Source: Halobacterium noricense (GTDB lineage Archaea; Halobacteriota; Halobacteria; Halobacteriales; Halobacteriaceae). From it: a stretch of DNA of 64,000 bases. Made by a program: the position numbers and the translations under genes. The first letter of the stretch is position 1; every line of letters starts with the position of its first letter. The notes under the pieces are model-generated. The model searched no databases and was not told where the DNA came from. It worked only from the letters and a program-made list of their open reading frames with translations. Of the stretch, positions 17,535 to 27,089 are shown piece by piece. Where the stretch lies: positions 558,001 through 622,000 of the forward strand of contig NZ_CP089468.1 in the NCBI RefSeq assembly GCF_021233435.1, read 5' to 3'.

Positions 17535-17897
17535 ATGGTCGAGCAAACGGAGCAGGGACTGAGCGACCAGTACCCGCGCGCCAGCCCGTGGCCGATTCCG
17601 CTCGTGTTGGGCCTCGTCATCTCCGAGATTGGCATCCTCTTCGACGGGTTGCTCCCCGTCGCTGTCGGCGGATTAGTGCTGCTCGCGGGCAGCGTCGTCG
17701 GCATCCTCCGCGAATCCGGGTTCGCATCCACGCTGCACCGGCCCGCGCTGGCGGTCGCCGCGGTGTTCGGGGGGCTCGGCGGCCTGCTCTACGTCGCCAC
17801 GTCCGCGACCGCGCGCGGCCTCGCACTCGGCGGCACCGGTATTGTCGTCGCCGCCGCCTCGGTCGCGCTGTTCCTCCTCGAAACCGGTCGCCTGTAG
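17535..17897 (+). CDS. small cox-cluster membrane protein
   Basis: 120 residues from the ATG at 17535. Four hydrophobic segments alternate with short loops: IPLVLGLVISEIGILF, LLPVAVGGLVLLAGSVVGIL and two more. The protein has no charged active-site motif and resembles an uncharacterised haloarchaeal protein that is regularly found beside cox genes. It follows the zinc-finger gene by 44 bp on the same strand. A role as accessory oxidase subunit or assembly factor is inferred only from position. Confidence 0.78.
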   Translation: MVEQTEQGLSDQYPRASPWPIPLVLGLVISEIGILFDGLLPVAVGGLVLLAGSVVGILRESGFASTLHRPALAVAAVFGGLGGLLYVATSATARGLALGGTGIVVAAASVALFLLETGRL

Positions 17898-17923
17898 CCC
17901 GGGGCTGGCGCTGAATCCTCAAG

Positions 17924-17931
17924 CTATATTT
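17924..17931 (+). promoter_or_regulatory. TATA-like box before 80-residue cox-cluster protein
   Basis: CTATATTT is centred about 28 bp before the ATG at 17956. It is one of the clearest TATA boxes in the window and marks a separate transcription start inside the cox block. Confidence 0.65.
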
Positions 17932-17955
17932 GTCCGCCGCTCCGAACTCCCGCTA

Positions 17956-18198
17956 ATGAGTTCCACCATCTTCGACACGGACACCCTCCTCGACCTCACG
18001 GTCAACATCGTCCCGCTGGCCATCCTCGCGTTCTTCTTCGTGGCCTTCGTGGCCGTGAACCCGTGGGGGTCGGGATTCACGCTCGAACGCGTCCTCCAGT
18101 TCATCCTCGTCGGCTGGATGCTGGTCGGGCTCTCCATCCTCACGTACGTCGCCGCCAAGCGCATCGAGACCGGCGAGGAAGAAGTCGGCCCGTACTGA
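17956..18198 (+). CDS. 80-residue two-helix cox-cluster protein
   Basis: 80 residues from the ATG at 17956, supported by the TATA box 28 bp before it. Two hydrophobic helices (VNIVPLAILAFFFVAFVAVN and VLQFILVGWMLVGLSILTYV) flank a short loop NPWGSG. The C-terminus is charged and acidic. It is small, strongly hydrophobic and 123 bp upstream of coxA in the same direction, so it may be a small oxidase subunit. No catalytic residues are seen. Confidence 0.82.
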   Translation: MSSTIFDTDTLLDLTVNIVPLAILAFFFVAFVAVNPWGSGFTLERVLQFILVGWMLVGLSILTYVAAKRIETGEEEVGPY

Positions 18199-18290
18199 AC
18201 GCCGACGGCCCGTTCGACCCCACTCCCGCGAGAAATCTGCGCGGCGTCCCGTGATTCTCTGTGCGCGCGCTGGCGCGCCCAATCCTAAGC

Positions 18291-18299
18291 TTTCTTTAC
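18291..18299 (+). promoter_or_regulatory. TATA-like box for coxA
   Basis: TTTCTTTAC is centred about 27 bp before the ATG at 18322, consistent with leaderless transcription of coxA. Confidence 0.5.
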
Positions 18300-18321
18300 G
18301 GTCCGGTACTGACTGTGCTCC

Positions 18322-20055
18322 ATGGCCTCGTCATCACTGGTGCTAACCGTGCTGATGGGCGTGCTTCTCGTCGCGGTGGCTGCTTCCCTCGCGCGTCTCG
18401 AGGACTGGCGGTCGTACACGCCTCTCAGCGACGTCGGCGGTGCGCTCGGGGAGCGCACCGAACACGGACACGAAGAGAAGCCGGGCGGCGTCGTCCGGTG
18501 GCTCACGACGGTCGACCACAAGGACATCGGGATTCTCTACGGCACGTACGGTGCCATCGCGTTCGTCTGGGGCGGCCTCGCCGTGCTCCTGATGCGCATC
18601 GAGCTCGCCGCGCCCGCGACAAACATCATCGACCCCGCGCTGTACAACGGCCTCCTGACTAGCCACGGCATCACGATGCTGTTCCTGTTCGGGACGCCGA
18701 TGATTGCGGCGTTCGGGAACTACTTCATCCCGCTGCTCATCGGTGCCGACGACATGGCGTTCCCCCGCATCAACGCCATCGCGTTCTGGCTGCTGCCGCC
18801 GGGCGCGCTCCTCGTCTGGGCGGGCTTCCTGCTGCCGGGCGTCGCGACCGCCCAGACCAGCTGGACGATGTACACGCCGCTGTCCATTCAGATGTCCAGC
18901 CCCGCCATCGACATGATGCTGCTCGGCCTCCACCTCACGGGGGTCTCGGCGACGATGGGGGCGGTCAACTTCATCGCGACCATCTTCACCGAGCGCGGCG
19001 ACGACGTCGGCTGGCCGAGCCTCGACATCTTCTCGTGGACGATGCTCACGCAATCCGGGCTGATCCTGTTCGCGTTCCCGCTGCTGGGCAGCGCGCTCAT
19101 CATGCTGCTGCTCGACCGCAACTTCGGCACGACCTTCTTCACGGTCGCCGGCGGTGACCCGATTCTCTGGCAACACCTGTTCTGGTTCTTCGGCCACCCC
19201 GAAGTGTACATTCTCGTGTTGCCGCCGATGGGCATCGTCAGCCTCGTGCTGCCGAAGTTCTCGGGGCGGAAACTGTTCGGGTTCAAGTTCGTCGTCTACT
19301 CCACGCTGGCTATCGGCGTGCTCTCGTTCGGCGTGTGGGCCCACCACATGTTCACCACGGGAATCGACCCGCGGCTCCGCGCGAGCTTCATGGCGGTGTC
19401 GCTCGCGATTGCGATACCATCCGCCGTGAAGGTGTTCAACTGGATTACCACGATGTGGAACGGCAAGCTCCGACTCACCGCGCCGATGCTGTTCTGCATC
19501 GGCTTCGTCCAGAACTTCATCATCGGCGGCGTCACCGGCATCTTCCTCGCCGCCATCCCCGTCGACCTCATCCTCCACGACACCTACTACGTCGTCGGTC
19601 ACTTCCACTTCATCGTCTACGGTGCTATCGGCTTCGCGCTGTTCGCGGGCACCTACTACTGGTTCCCGATGGTCACCGGTCGGATGTACCAGAAGCGGTT
19701 CGCGCACGCGCACTTCTGGCTCGGCCTCGTCGGGTCGAACCTGACGTTCCTGGCGATGCTGTGGCTCGGCTACGGCGGCATGCCGCGGCGGTACGCGACG
19801 TACCTCCCGCAGTTCGTCACCGCCCACCAGATCGCGACCGCGGGCGCGTTCCTCATCGGCATCAGCACCCTGCTGTGGGTGTGGAACATGGTCGTCTCCT
19901 GGAAGGAGGGCCCCAAGGTCGACAGCGGCGACCCGTGGGACCTCGACGAGACGGGCCAGCTCACCAACGACTGGGAGTGGTACGAACAGCAGCGCGAGTC
20001 GCCCGTCCCGGCGACGGACGGCGGCGAATCCGACGACGCCCAGTCCGCGGACTGA
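18322..20055 (+). CDS. coxA: cytochrome c oxidase subunit I (aa3, A1 type)
   Basis: 577 residues with the heme-copper oxidase core. The CuB ligands are H292 in GHPEVY (cross-linked Tyr at 296) and H341/H342 in WAHHMFTTG. The heme ligands H427 and H429 are in VVGHFHFIVYG. E294 inside GHPEVY marks the A1 class with a proton-pumping D-pathway, and NYFIPLLIGADDMAFPR fits. The N-terminal ~60 residues add one extra hydrophobic segment before LTTVDHKDIG. It reduces oxygen to water and pumps protons. The gene has its own TATA-like box and follows several small cox-cluster genes on the same strand. Confidence 0.97.
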   Translation: MASSSLVLTVLMGVLLVAVAASLARLEDWRSYTPLSDVGGALGERTEHGHEEKPGGVVRWLTTVDHKDIGILYGTYGAIAFVWGGLAVLLMRIELAAPATNIIDPALYNGLLTSHGITMLFLFGTPMIAAFGNYFIPLLIGADDMAFPRINAIAFWLLPPGALLVWAGFLLPGVATAQTSWTMYTPLSIQMSSPAIDMMLLGLHLTGVSATMGAVNFIATIFTERGDDVGWPSLDIFSWTMLTQSGLILFAFPLLGSALIMLLLDRNFGTTFFTVAGGDPILWQHLFWFFGHPEVYILVLPPMGIVSLVLPKFSGRKLFGFKFVVYSTLAIGVLSFGVWAHHMFTTGIDPRLRASFMAVSLAIAIPSAVKVFNWITTMWNGKLRLTAPMLFCIGFVQNFIIGGVTGIFLAAIPVDLILHDTYYVVGHFHFIVYGAIGFALFAGTYYWFPMVTGRMYQKRFAHAHFWLGLVGSNLTFLAMLWLGYGGMPRRYATYLPQFVTAHQIATAGAFLIGISTLLWVWNMVVSWKEGPKVDSGDPWDLDETGQLTNDWEWYEQQRESPVPATDGGESDDAQSAD

Positions 20056-20070
20056 GCCGCACGAGTTTTT

Positions 20071-20157
20071 CTACGCGAGAACGAGCACGAAGCCGGTCAG
20101 GAACATCAGGAGTGCGATACCCGCCAGCACCACGAACATGAGCTCCTTGTCTTCCAT
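20071..20157 (-). CDS. 28-residue single-helix membrane protein
   Basis: A complete frame MEDKELMFVV... of 28 residues with stop at 20071. Four charged residues precede one hydrophobic helix that fills the rest of the protein (LMFVVLAGIALLMFLTGFVL). It is convergent with coxA, 15 bp beyond its stop, and divergent from the 96-residue cox-cluster protein. Size and shape resemble tiny single-helix subunits known in some oxidases, such as subunit IIa of Thermus ba3. No ribosome-binding site is evident. Whether it is expressed is unproven, but the codon choice is coding-like. Confidence 0.62.
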   Translation of the reverse strand: MEDKELMFVVLAGIALLMFLTGFVLVLA

Positions 20158-20217
20158 ACCCGGCCTGTTGGCGGCGACACCGCAAAAGGCTACCCACTCC
20201 GCTGCCTACGACTGCGC

Positions 20218-20508
20218 GTGAGCGAACCCGACACGCGCGGTCGACGAGTGGTGCTGTGGATGTACGCCTCCGCGGTCGCCGTCGCCGGGCTGTTCGGCTA
20301 CGTGCTCGGCATCATCGTCTACGGGGACGGCGGCGGTCCCTCCGGGCCGCTCGTGGAGGGGTCGGGCGCGGCCTACGGGGCCGTCGGCCCGATTACGTTC
20401 CAGTTGAACCCGCTGAACCTCGCGCTGTTCGGCATCGTCTCCGTGGGAATTCTGCTCGGCATCGGCCTCCTGGCAATCATTTTCGTCTCCGAGCGCGCCG
20501 ACGCCTGA
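20218..20508 (+). CDS. two-helix membrane protein of the cox region
   Basis: 96 residues from a GTG at 20218. Helix 1 is WMYASAVAVAGLFGYVLGII and helix 2 is LALFGIVSVGILLGIGLLAI, separated by a Gly/Pro-rich extracytoplasmic loop of about 40 residues. No cofactor motif is seen. It lies just right of coxA, in the same direction, with the 28-residue gene between on the other strand. Probably another oxidase-associated protein; function unknown. Confidence 0.75.
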   Translation: MSEPDTRGRRVVLWMYASAVAVAGLFGYVLGIIVYGDGGGPSGPLVEGSGAAYGAVGPITFQLNPLNLALFGIVSVGILLGIGLLAIIFVSERADA

Positions 20509-20549
20509 CCGTTCGTGGACTGCGGGTAGGTATTAGTGGGTGGAAGGAC

Positions 20550-21341
20550 ATGCAAACGGACATGAAGGTTCGGGAAGCCACTCACGACGACGCGGACGGC
20601 ATCCGGCGCGTGGCGGAGGCGTCACTCGAAGCGACGTACGCCGGCCAGCTCGGCGAGGACATCGTCGCGGCCGCGGCCGACGAGTGGTACGGCGCGGACC
20701 GCCTCGCCGACCGCCTCGACGCCGACGACGTCGTCTACCTCGTCGTCGTGGACGACGACAGCGTAGTCGCGTTCTCCGAGAGCGAACTCGACGTTCGCCA
20801 GCCCGACGGCGACCAGTCATCGGCCTCCGCGGCCGGCGTCGCGGCCATCCAGTGGCTGCACGTCCACCCCGACCACCGCGACCGCGGGCTCGGCGGCCGG
20901 CTGCTCGAACACACCGAAACCGAGCTCCTGGAGCGGGGCGCGAACCGCGTGGAGGGCCGCGTACTCGCGGCGAACCGCGCGGGCAACGAGTTCTACCAGG
21001 CGAGTGGCTACGCGCGCACCGGCAAGCGCACGCTCGACATCGCCGGGGAGACGTACACCGAACACCTCTACGTGAACCTCCCCGCGGACGAGGCCGCGGA
21101 ACTCACGGAGGAACACGAGGTCGACGGCGGCACGGTCTTCGTGGCGTACGACGAGCGTGAGCGCGGCTCGAAAGCACCGTTCTACGCGGCCTACGACACG
21201 CCCGACCGCGAGAACCGCTACGGCTTCTACTGCGCGAACTGCGGGTCGCTGGACACCGCGATGGACGCGATGGGGCGCGTGGAGTGCAGCGAGTGCGCGA
21301 ACAAGCGGAAGGCGACGCGGTGGGACTCGGCGTACCTCTAA
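20550..21341 (+). CDS. GNAT acetyltransferase fused to C-terminal zinc ribbon
   Basis: 263 residues from the ATG at 20550; MKVRE at 20562 is an alternative start. Residues about 5-165 form a GNAT domain with the acetyl-CoA loop HPDHRDRGLGGRLLEH and the late motif ANRAGNEFYQASGY. The C-terminal ~80 residues hold CANCG and CSECANKRK (C-x2-C pairs), a DUF5816-like zinc-binding domain. The combination suggests protein or nucleic-acid N-acetylation guided by the zinc domain. The substrate is unknown. It is convergent with the mutase gene, with its stop directly abutting. Confidence 0.85.
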   Translation: MQTDMKVREATHDDADGIRRVAEASLEATYAGQLGEDIVAAAADEWYGADRLADRLDADDVVYLVVVDDDSVVAFSESELDVRQPDGDQSSASAAGVAAIQWLHVHPDHRDRGLGGRLLEHTETELLERGANRVEGRVLAANRAGNEFYQASGYARTGKRTLDIAGETYTEHLYVNLPADEAAELTEEHEVDGGTVFVAYDERERGSKAPFYAAYDTPDRENRYGFYCANCGSLDTAMDAMGRVECSECANKRKATRWDSAYL

Positions 21342-23045
<1,704 letters not shown>

Positions 23046-23065
23046 GTCCTCAAATCTTGCCGGGA

Positions 23066-23073
23066 GAATAATG
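23066..23073 (-). promoter_or_regulatory. TATA-like box for mcmA1
   Basis: On the minus strand CATTATTC is centred about 25 bp before the ATG at 23045. This favours that start over any farther upstream within the tandem repeat. Confidence 0.5.
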
Positions 23074-23110
23074 AAGGAACCGGTCGGGTGCGTGGCCGAG
23101 CAACGCGGGG

Positions 23111-23287
23111 CCACGTTGATGCGAGCGGGGAGGAACGACCCGTGAGCCGCGTGGCGAACGAAGCGAGCCACGTTGATGCGAGCGGGGAGGAACGACCCGT
23201 GAGCCGCGTGGCGAACGAAGCGAGCCACGTTGATGCGAGCGGGGAGGAACGACCCGTGAGCCGCGTGGCGAACGAAGCGAGCCACGT
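23111..23287. repeat. 57-bp tandem repeat, three exact copies plus a partial
   Basis: Units begin at 23111, 23168 and 23225, with six more bases at 23282-23287. The copies are identical by eye. Each unit junction contains CGTGGC-N11-GCCACG, so every unit can form a small stem-loop. The loop contains GAACGAAGCGA, which resembles the motif at the window's left edge. A related inverted repeat (GCGTGGCC...GGGCCACG) lies just left at about 23090-23116. The array fills most of the gap between mcmA1 and the CBS/ParB gene. It is a minisatellite, not a CRISPR: there are no spacers. Confidence 0.93.
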
Positions 23288-23301
23288 ACGCAGCTACCGG
23301 C

Positions 23302-24105
23302 TCACTGCAGGCGCTCGATGGTCTCCACGAGCGGGTGGTGGGCGTAGTCCACGACGTGGATGTCCGAAATCGACTCCAGGCCCTCCTTGTCGGCGGTGCG
23401 GGCCATCCCCAGGTCGACGCGGCGTTCCAGGGCGATGACGTAGGCGTCCATCTCCTCGATGCCTGCGCGTTCGGCGGCCATCACGCGGTGGTGGCCGTCC
23501 GCCAATAGGAGTTCGACGCCGCCGTTGTCGATGACGACCAGCGGCTCCGCGAGGCCGTGTTCGAGCTCGTACTGGCGCCCCTCCAGTTCGTCGGCGTACA
23601 CCTTCCCCTGCGTCGGCACCAGCTCGGCCAGTTCGACGGTGCGGCGCTCCTCCCTGGCTTCGATGCCGTGAATCGTCTCCAGCGTGCGCTTGAGCTTCCC
23701 GACTTTCTCGGGGGTGGCGCGCTCGATCTGCGAGCGGATGACGTCGGAGTTCGAGATGATGCCGACGAGGTTGCCCGCGTCGTCGACGACCGGGAGCTTC
23801 TGGATGCCCGACCGCAGGATGACCCGGGCGGCGTCGGTCACCTTCATCTCGGGGTGGGCGACGATGAGCTCGTCGCTCATCACCTTGAACACGAGCTCGT
23901 CGGGGTCCGAGAGGAGGAGGTCCCGCGCGGACACGAACCCCTCGACGCGCCGCCCCTCGGTCACCGGGAAGCCGTTGTGTTCGCTCTCGGAGATGCGGGT
24001 CGCGACGTCGCGCACCGTGTCGTCGGGGGAGACGGTCGCGACGTCACGGGTCATGTAGTCGTCGACCGTGGGTTTCGCGCCGTTGTGGTCGAGGGCCGAA
24101 TCCAT
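23302..24105 (-). CDS. CBS-pair protein with ParB-like domain
   Basis: 267 residues from the ATG at 24105. Two CBS domains (about 15-65 and 78-130, with VSPDDTVRDVATRI and GIISNSDVIRSQI) sense an adenosyl ligand. A ParB/sulfiredoxin-like domain follows, with LLLADGHHRVMAAERAG near residue 210, the DGxHR motif. The family is haloarchaeal; its catalytic role is uncertain but the DGxHR motif in ParB-like proteins can bind nucleotide. It follows the DHH-family gene by 32 bp on the same strand and is probably cotranscribed with it. Confidence 0.87.
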   Translation of the reverse strand: MDSALDHNGAKPTVDDYMTRDVATVSPDDTVRDVATRISESEHNGFPVTEGRRVEGFVSARDLLLSDPDELVFKVMSDELIVAHPEMKVTDAARVILRSGIQKLPVVDDAGNLVGIISNSDVIRSQIERATPEKVGKLKRTLETIHGIEAREERRTVELAELVPTQGKVYADELEGRQYELEHGLAEPLVVIDNGGVELLLADGHHRVMAAERAGIEEMDAYVIALERRVDLGMARTADKEGLESISDIHVVDYAHHPLVETIERLQ

Positions 24106-24137
24106 CACGTGCCCGTTACGCGTCGACCGGGAAAAAC

Positions 24138-25547
24138 TCACCCCCCGCGAATCGCTTCGAAGAACCGCGTCGCCACCACGTCCTCGACCATCTCCGTGAG
24201 CGTCTGCTCGGCCTCCTCGTCGACGTCGTCGAACAGCCCCAGCGGGAGTTGTGCGCCCGCCATGTCCGCGTGGCCGCCCGCGCTCCCCATCTCGTCGAAC
24301 GCCGACCGCAACACCGCGCCGAGGTCCTCGTCGCTTCCCCGCGACCGCGCGGAGACGTAGATGGTGCCCTCGGTGTAGCCGTAGACGAACGTCACCGTCA
24401 CGCCCCGCATCGCCAGCAGACGGTCGGCGGCCTGCGCGAGCGTGTCGCGGTCGGAGATGGCACCGACGCACGACGCCAGCACGGAGCCGTCGAGTTCGCG
24501 GTTGCGGATGGCCCGCGCGATGGTGTCGAGGGTGTCCGCGCTCACCGACGGGCTCTCGATGCGCTCCAGGACGTCGGTGTCCGCGCGGTCCAGCAGCCAC
24601 GCGCCCGCCTCGAAGTCGTCGGTGGTAATCTCGCGGGCGAAGTCGTCGGTGTCCACGCGGATGCCGTACAAAAGCGCCGTCGCGACCTCGGTCTCGACGT
24701 CGAGGCCGAACCCGCGGATGTACTCCACGAGGATGGTGCTTGCCGCGCCCAGGTCCGGGCGGATGTCCACGAAGTCGGCGTCGACGTCGTCGTTTGGCGG
24801 GTGATGGTCGACGACGATGTCCACCTCCGTCTCCGGGTCGAGTTGGTCGTTGACGCCGGGCGCGGAGTGGTCCACGAGCGCGACGGCGTCGAAGTCCAGT
24901 TCCTCGCCGACTTCCACGTTCCGGACGTCGAGGTCGAGGAGGTTGACGAACGCGCGGTTCTCCTGGTGGGAAATCTCCCCGAAGTAATACGCCTCCGTCT
25001 CCACCCCGAACTCCGCGGCGATGCGTGACAGCCCGACGGCCGTCGCGATGGCGTCCGGGTCGGGGTTGTCGTGCATGAACACGCCAAGCGTCCCGTCGAT
25101 GGCTTCGAGCGTCGTGCGCAGCGCCTGCAGTTTCTCGGAGCCCTCGGCGGTCGCGACCGCCTCGACGTGGTCGAGTATCGCCGCCCCGGGGTCGACAACC
25201 CGGTCGGCGACCGCGTCCAGCGCCTCGCGGTCGTCGCTGGTCGCCTCGAATCCGAGGTACGCCACGAGTTCGGCGTCCGGGTAGACTTCGCGGGCGGCCT
25301 CCGCGGCCAGGCGGTTGGCGGCGGCCCCGTCGGTCGCCACCAGCACCACGTCGACGTCGCGCTCCAGCCCGCTAATCTCGGCGGGGTCGGTGACGTCCCG
25401 GACCTCGGCGGCGACCTTCTCGTTGCGTAGCGACTCCACGCGGCTCGCGTCGCCGTCGAGCACGAACAGCTCGCCGCGGCGCTGTGAGAGGTGTTCGACG
25501 AGGGCGTGACCGGTCGTGCCGCAGCCGAGCACGAGCCGAGAAACCAT
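24138..25547 (-). CDS. TrkA-N domain fused to DHH/DHHA1 phosphoesterase
   Basis: 469 residues. Residues 1-130 are a Rossmann TrkA-N (RCK) domain with LVLGCGTTGHALVEHL. The DHH phosphoesterase follows: DNPDPDA at 160-166, VDHSAPG, DHH at 247-249, and DLGAASTILVEYI. The DHHA1 domain ends with GGHADMAG near 424-431. Such proteins act on phosphodiesters, for example cyclic dinucleotides or nanoRNA; the RCK domain could bind NAD(H) or a cyclic nucleotide and regulate it. A promoter-like CCTTTTAGCG lies about 33 bp upstream. It precedes the CBS/ParB gene in one unit. Confidence 0.9.
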   Translation of the reverse strand: MVSRLVLGCGTTGHALVEHLSQRRGELFVLDGDASRVESLRNEKVAAEVRDVTDPAEISGLERDVDVVLVATDGAAANRLAAEAAREVYPDAELVAYLGFEATSDDREALDAVADRVVDPGAAILDHVEAVATAEGSEKLQALRTTLEAIDGTLGVFMHDNPDPDAIATAVGLSRIAAEFGVETEAYYFGEISHQENRAFVNLLDLDVRNVEVGEELDFDAVALVDHSAPGVNDQLDPETEVDIVVDHHPPNDDVDADFVDIRPDLGAASTILVEYIRGFGLDVETEVATALLYGIRVDTDDFAREITTDDFEAGAWLLDRADTDVLERIESPSVSADTLDTIARAIRNRELDGSVLASCVGAISDRDTLAQAADRLLAMRGVTVTFVYGYTEGTIYVSARSRGSDEDLGAVLRSAFDEMGSAGGHADMAGAQLPLGLFDDVDEEAEQTLTEMVEDVVATRFFEAIRGG

Positions 25548-25604
25548 TCGTTGACCCGTGATAGCTTCCGAATCCGCTAAAAGGTACCGTTGTGCCCCGT
25601 TCGC

Positions 25605-27089
25605 TTACAGCGCGAACAGGACGTCGGCGGCGTGGACGGCGGTCTGCGCGACCGGGTCGAACGCCACCAGCAGGACGACCGTCGCCACCGCCGCCGCGAC
25701 GACGGCGGTGTAGAGGCCGGTCGGCGTCCCAGCCAGCGAGAGGTCGTCGCTGGGGTCCTCGATCCAGATTGCCTTGACGACTCGCGAGTAGTAGTACAGC
25801 GACAGCGCGCTGTTGATGGCCGCGATGGCCGCGAGCCACGCGAAGCCAGCCTGGACGGTCCCCGCGAACAGCAGGTACTTCGAGAGGAAGCCGCCGCCGA
25901 CCGGGAGGCCGGCGAGGCTGAACATGAACACGGTCATCGCGACACACGCCACGGGGGCGCGGGTCGCGAGCCCGTTGTAGTCCTCGAACGTGCGGCCCAC
26001 GTCCCAGTACTCCGCGAGCGCGACGAACAGGAACGCGCCCGTGTTCATGAAGCCGTAGACGAGCAGGTGGGTCATCGACGCGCCGAGCACGAAGGCGTTC
26101 GCCTCCGCGGCGCCGCTCTGGAGCGCGGCCAGCCCCATCAGCACGTAGCCCGCGTGCCCGATGGAGGAGTACGCGAGCATCCGCTTGACCTCGTTCTGCG
26201 TGGCCGCCGCGAAGTTTCCGAGGGTCATCGTGACCACCGCGAGCACGGCGAACAGCAGCGACCAGTCGATGGCGACGGCAGCCACCGTGTCGAGCGGGAA
26301 CGCGGTCGTGAACACGCGGAACGCGACCGCGAAGCCGGCGGCCTTCGACGCCGACGAGAGGAACGCGCTAATCGGCGCGGGCGCGCCCTCGTAGGCCTCC
26401 GGTGCCCAGAAGTGGAACGGCACCGAGGCCGTCTTGAACGCGAACCCGCCGGCGAGCAACAGGATGCCGAGGCCGAGCACGCCGCCGAACTGGTTGCCGG
26501 CGACTTCGGCCGCGATGTCGTCCAGCAGAAGCGTGCCCGTGGTGGCGTACACGAGACTGATGCCGTACGCCATCACGGCGGAGGACAGCGCGCCGATGAG
26601 GAAGTACTTCAGGCCGGCTTCGACGCTGCCGCGGTCGGTTTTCAGGAACGAGACGAGCGCGTACGACGGGAGGCTCGCCAGTTCCAGCGCGACGAACACC
26701 GTCACGAGGCTGTTGGCGGCCGCCATCAGCGACATGCCGGTCGCCGCCAGCAGCACCAGCGAGTAGTACTCCGAGACGTGCTCCTCGCCCTCGATGTAGT
26801 CGTAACTCCCAATCACGACGAGCGTGGCGACGCTCGCGACGACGAACGCGAAGAACAGGCTCAACGCGTCCACGACGAGCGCGCCGTCGAACTGCACGAA
26901 CCGGTAGTCGCCCGAACCGGCCGCGAGGAACCACACCGCGGTCGCGGCGGCGGCGACGGTGCCGATGGCGCTCACCGACGCCAGCAGCCCGTTCTTCCGG
27001 GCGTCGGGCGCGATAATGTCGATGCCGAACAGCACGATGGCCGTCAGCCCGAGCAGAATCTGGGGCGTCAGCGGTGGCAGTTCCACCAT
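25605..27089 (-). CDS. nuoN: Nuo complex subunit N
   Basis: 494 residues, about fourteen hydrophobic segments, antiporter-like (ND2) subunit. Conserved charged residues of the proton channel are present, including the Glu in VFVALELASLPSYALV and the Lys in SVEAGLKYFLIGALSSAVM. This is the last gene of the nuo operon; it starts one base into the stop of nuoM. It is one of three antiporter-type subunits that translocate ions as electrons pass to quinone. Confidence 0.96.
   Translation of the reverse strand: MVELPPLTPQILLGLTAIVLFGIDIIAPDARKNGLLASVSAIGTVAAAATAVWFLAAGSGDYRFVQFDGALVVDALSLFFAFVVASVATLVVIGSYDYIEGEEHVSEYYSLVLLAATGMSLMAAANSLVTVFVALELASLPSYALVSFLKTDRGSVEAGLKYFLIGALSSAVMAYGISLVYATTGTLLLDDIAAEVAGNQFGGVLGLGILLLAGGFAFKTASVPFHFWAPEAYEGAPAPISAFLSSASKAAGFAVAFRVFTTAFPLDTVAAVAIDWSLLFAVLAVVTMTLGNFAAATQNEVKRMLAYSSIGHAGYVLMGLAALQSGAAEANAFVLGASMTHLLVYGFMNTGAFLFVALAEYWDVGRTFEDYNGLATRAPVACVAMTVFMFSLAGLPVGGGFLSKYLLFAGTVQAGFAWLAAIAAINSALSLYYYSRVVKAIWIEDPSDDLSLAGTPTGLYTAVVAAAVATVVLLVAFDPVAQTAVHAADVLFAL

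Noticed and set aside
23046-23285. N-terminal extension of mcmA1 with 19-residue peptide repeats
   Set aside because: The extension reads through the 57-bp tandem repeat. The TATA-like box at 23066-23073 and family length point to the ATG at 23045.
23111-23287. CRISPR array
   Set aside because: The 57-bp repeats are directly adjacent with no unique spacers, and no cas gene is near.
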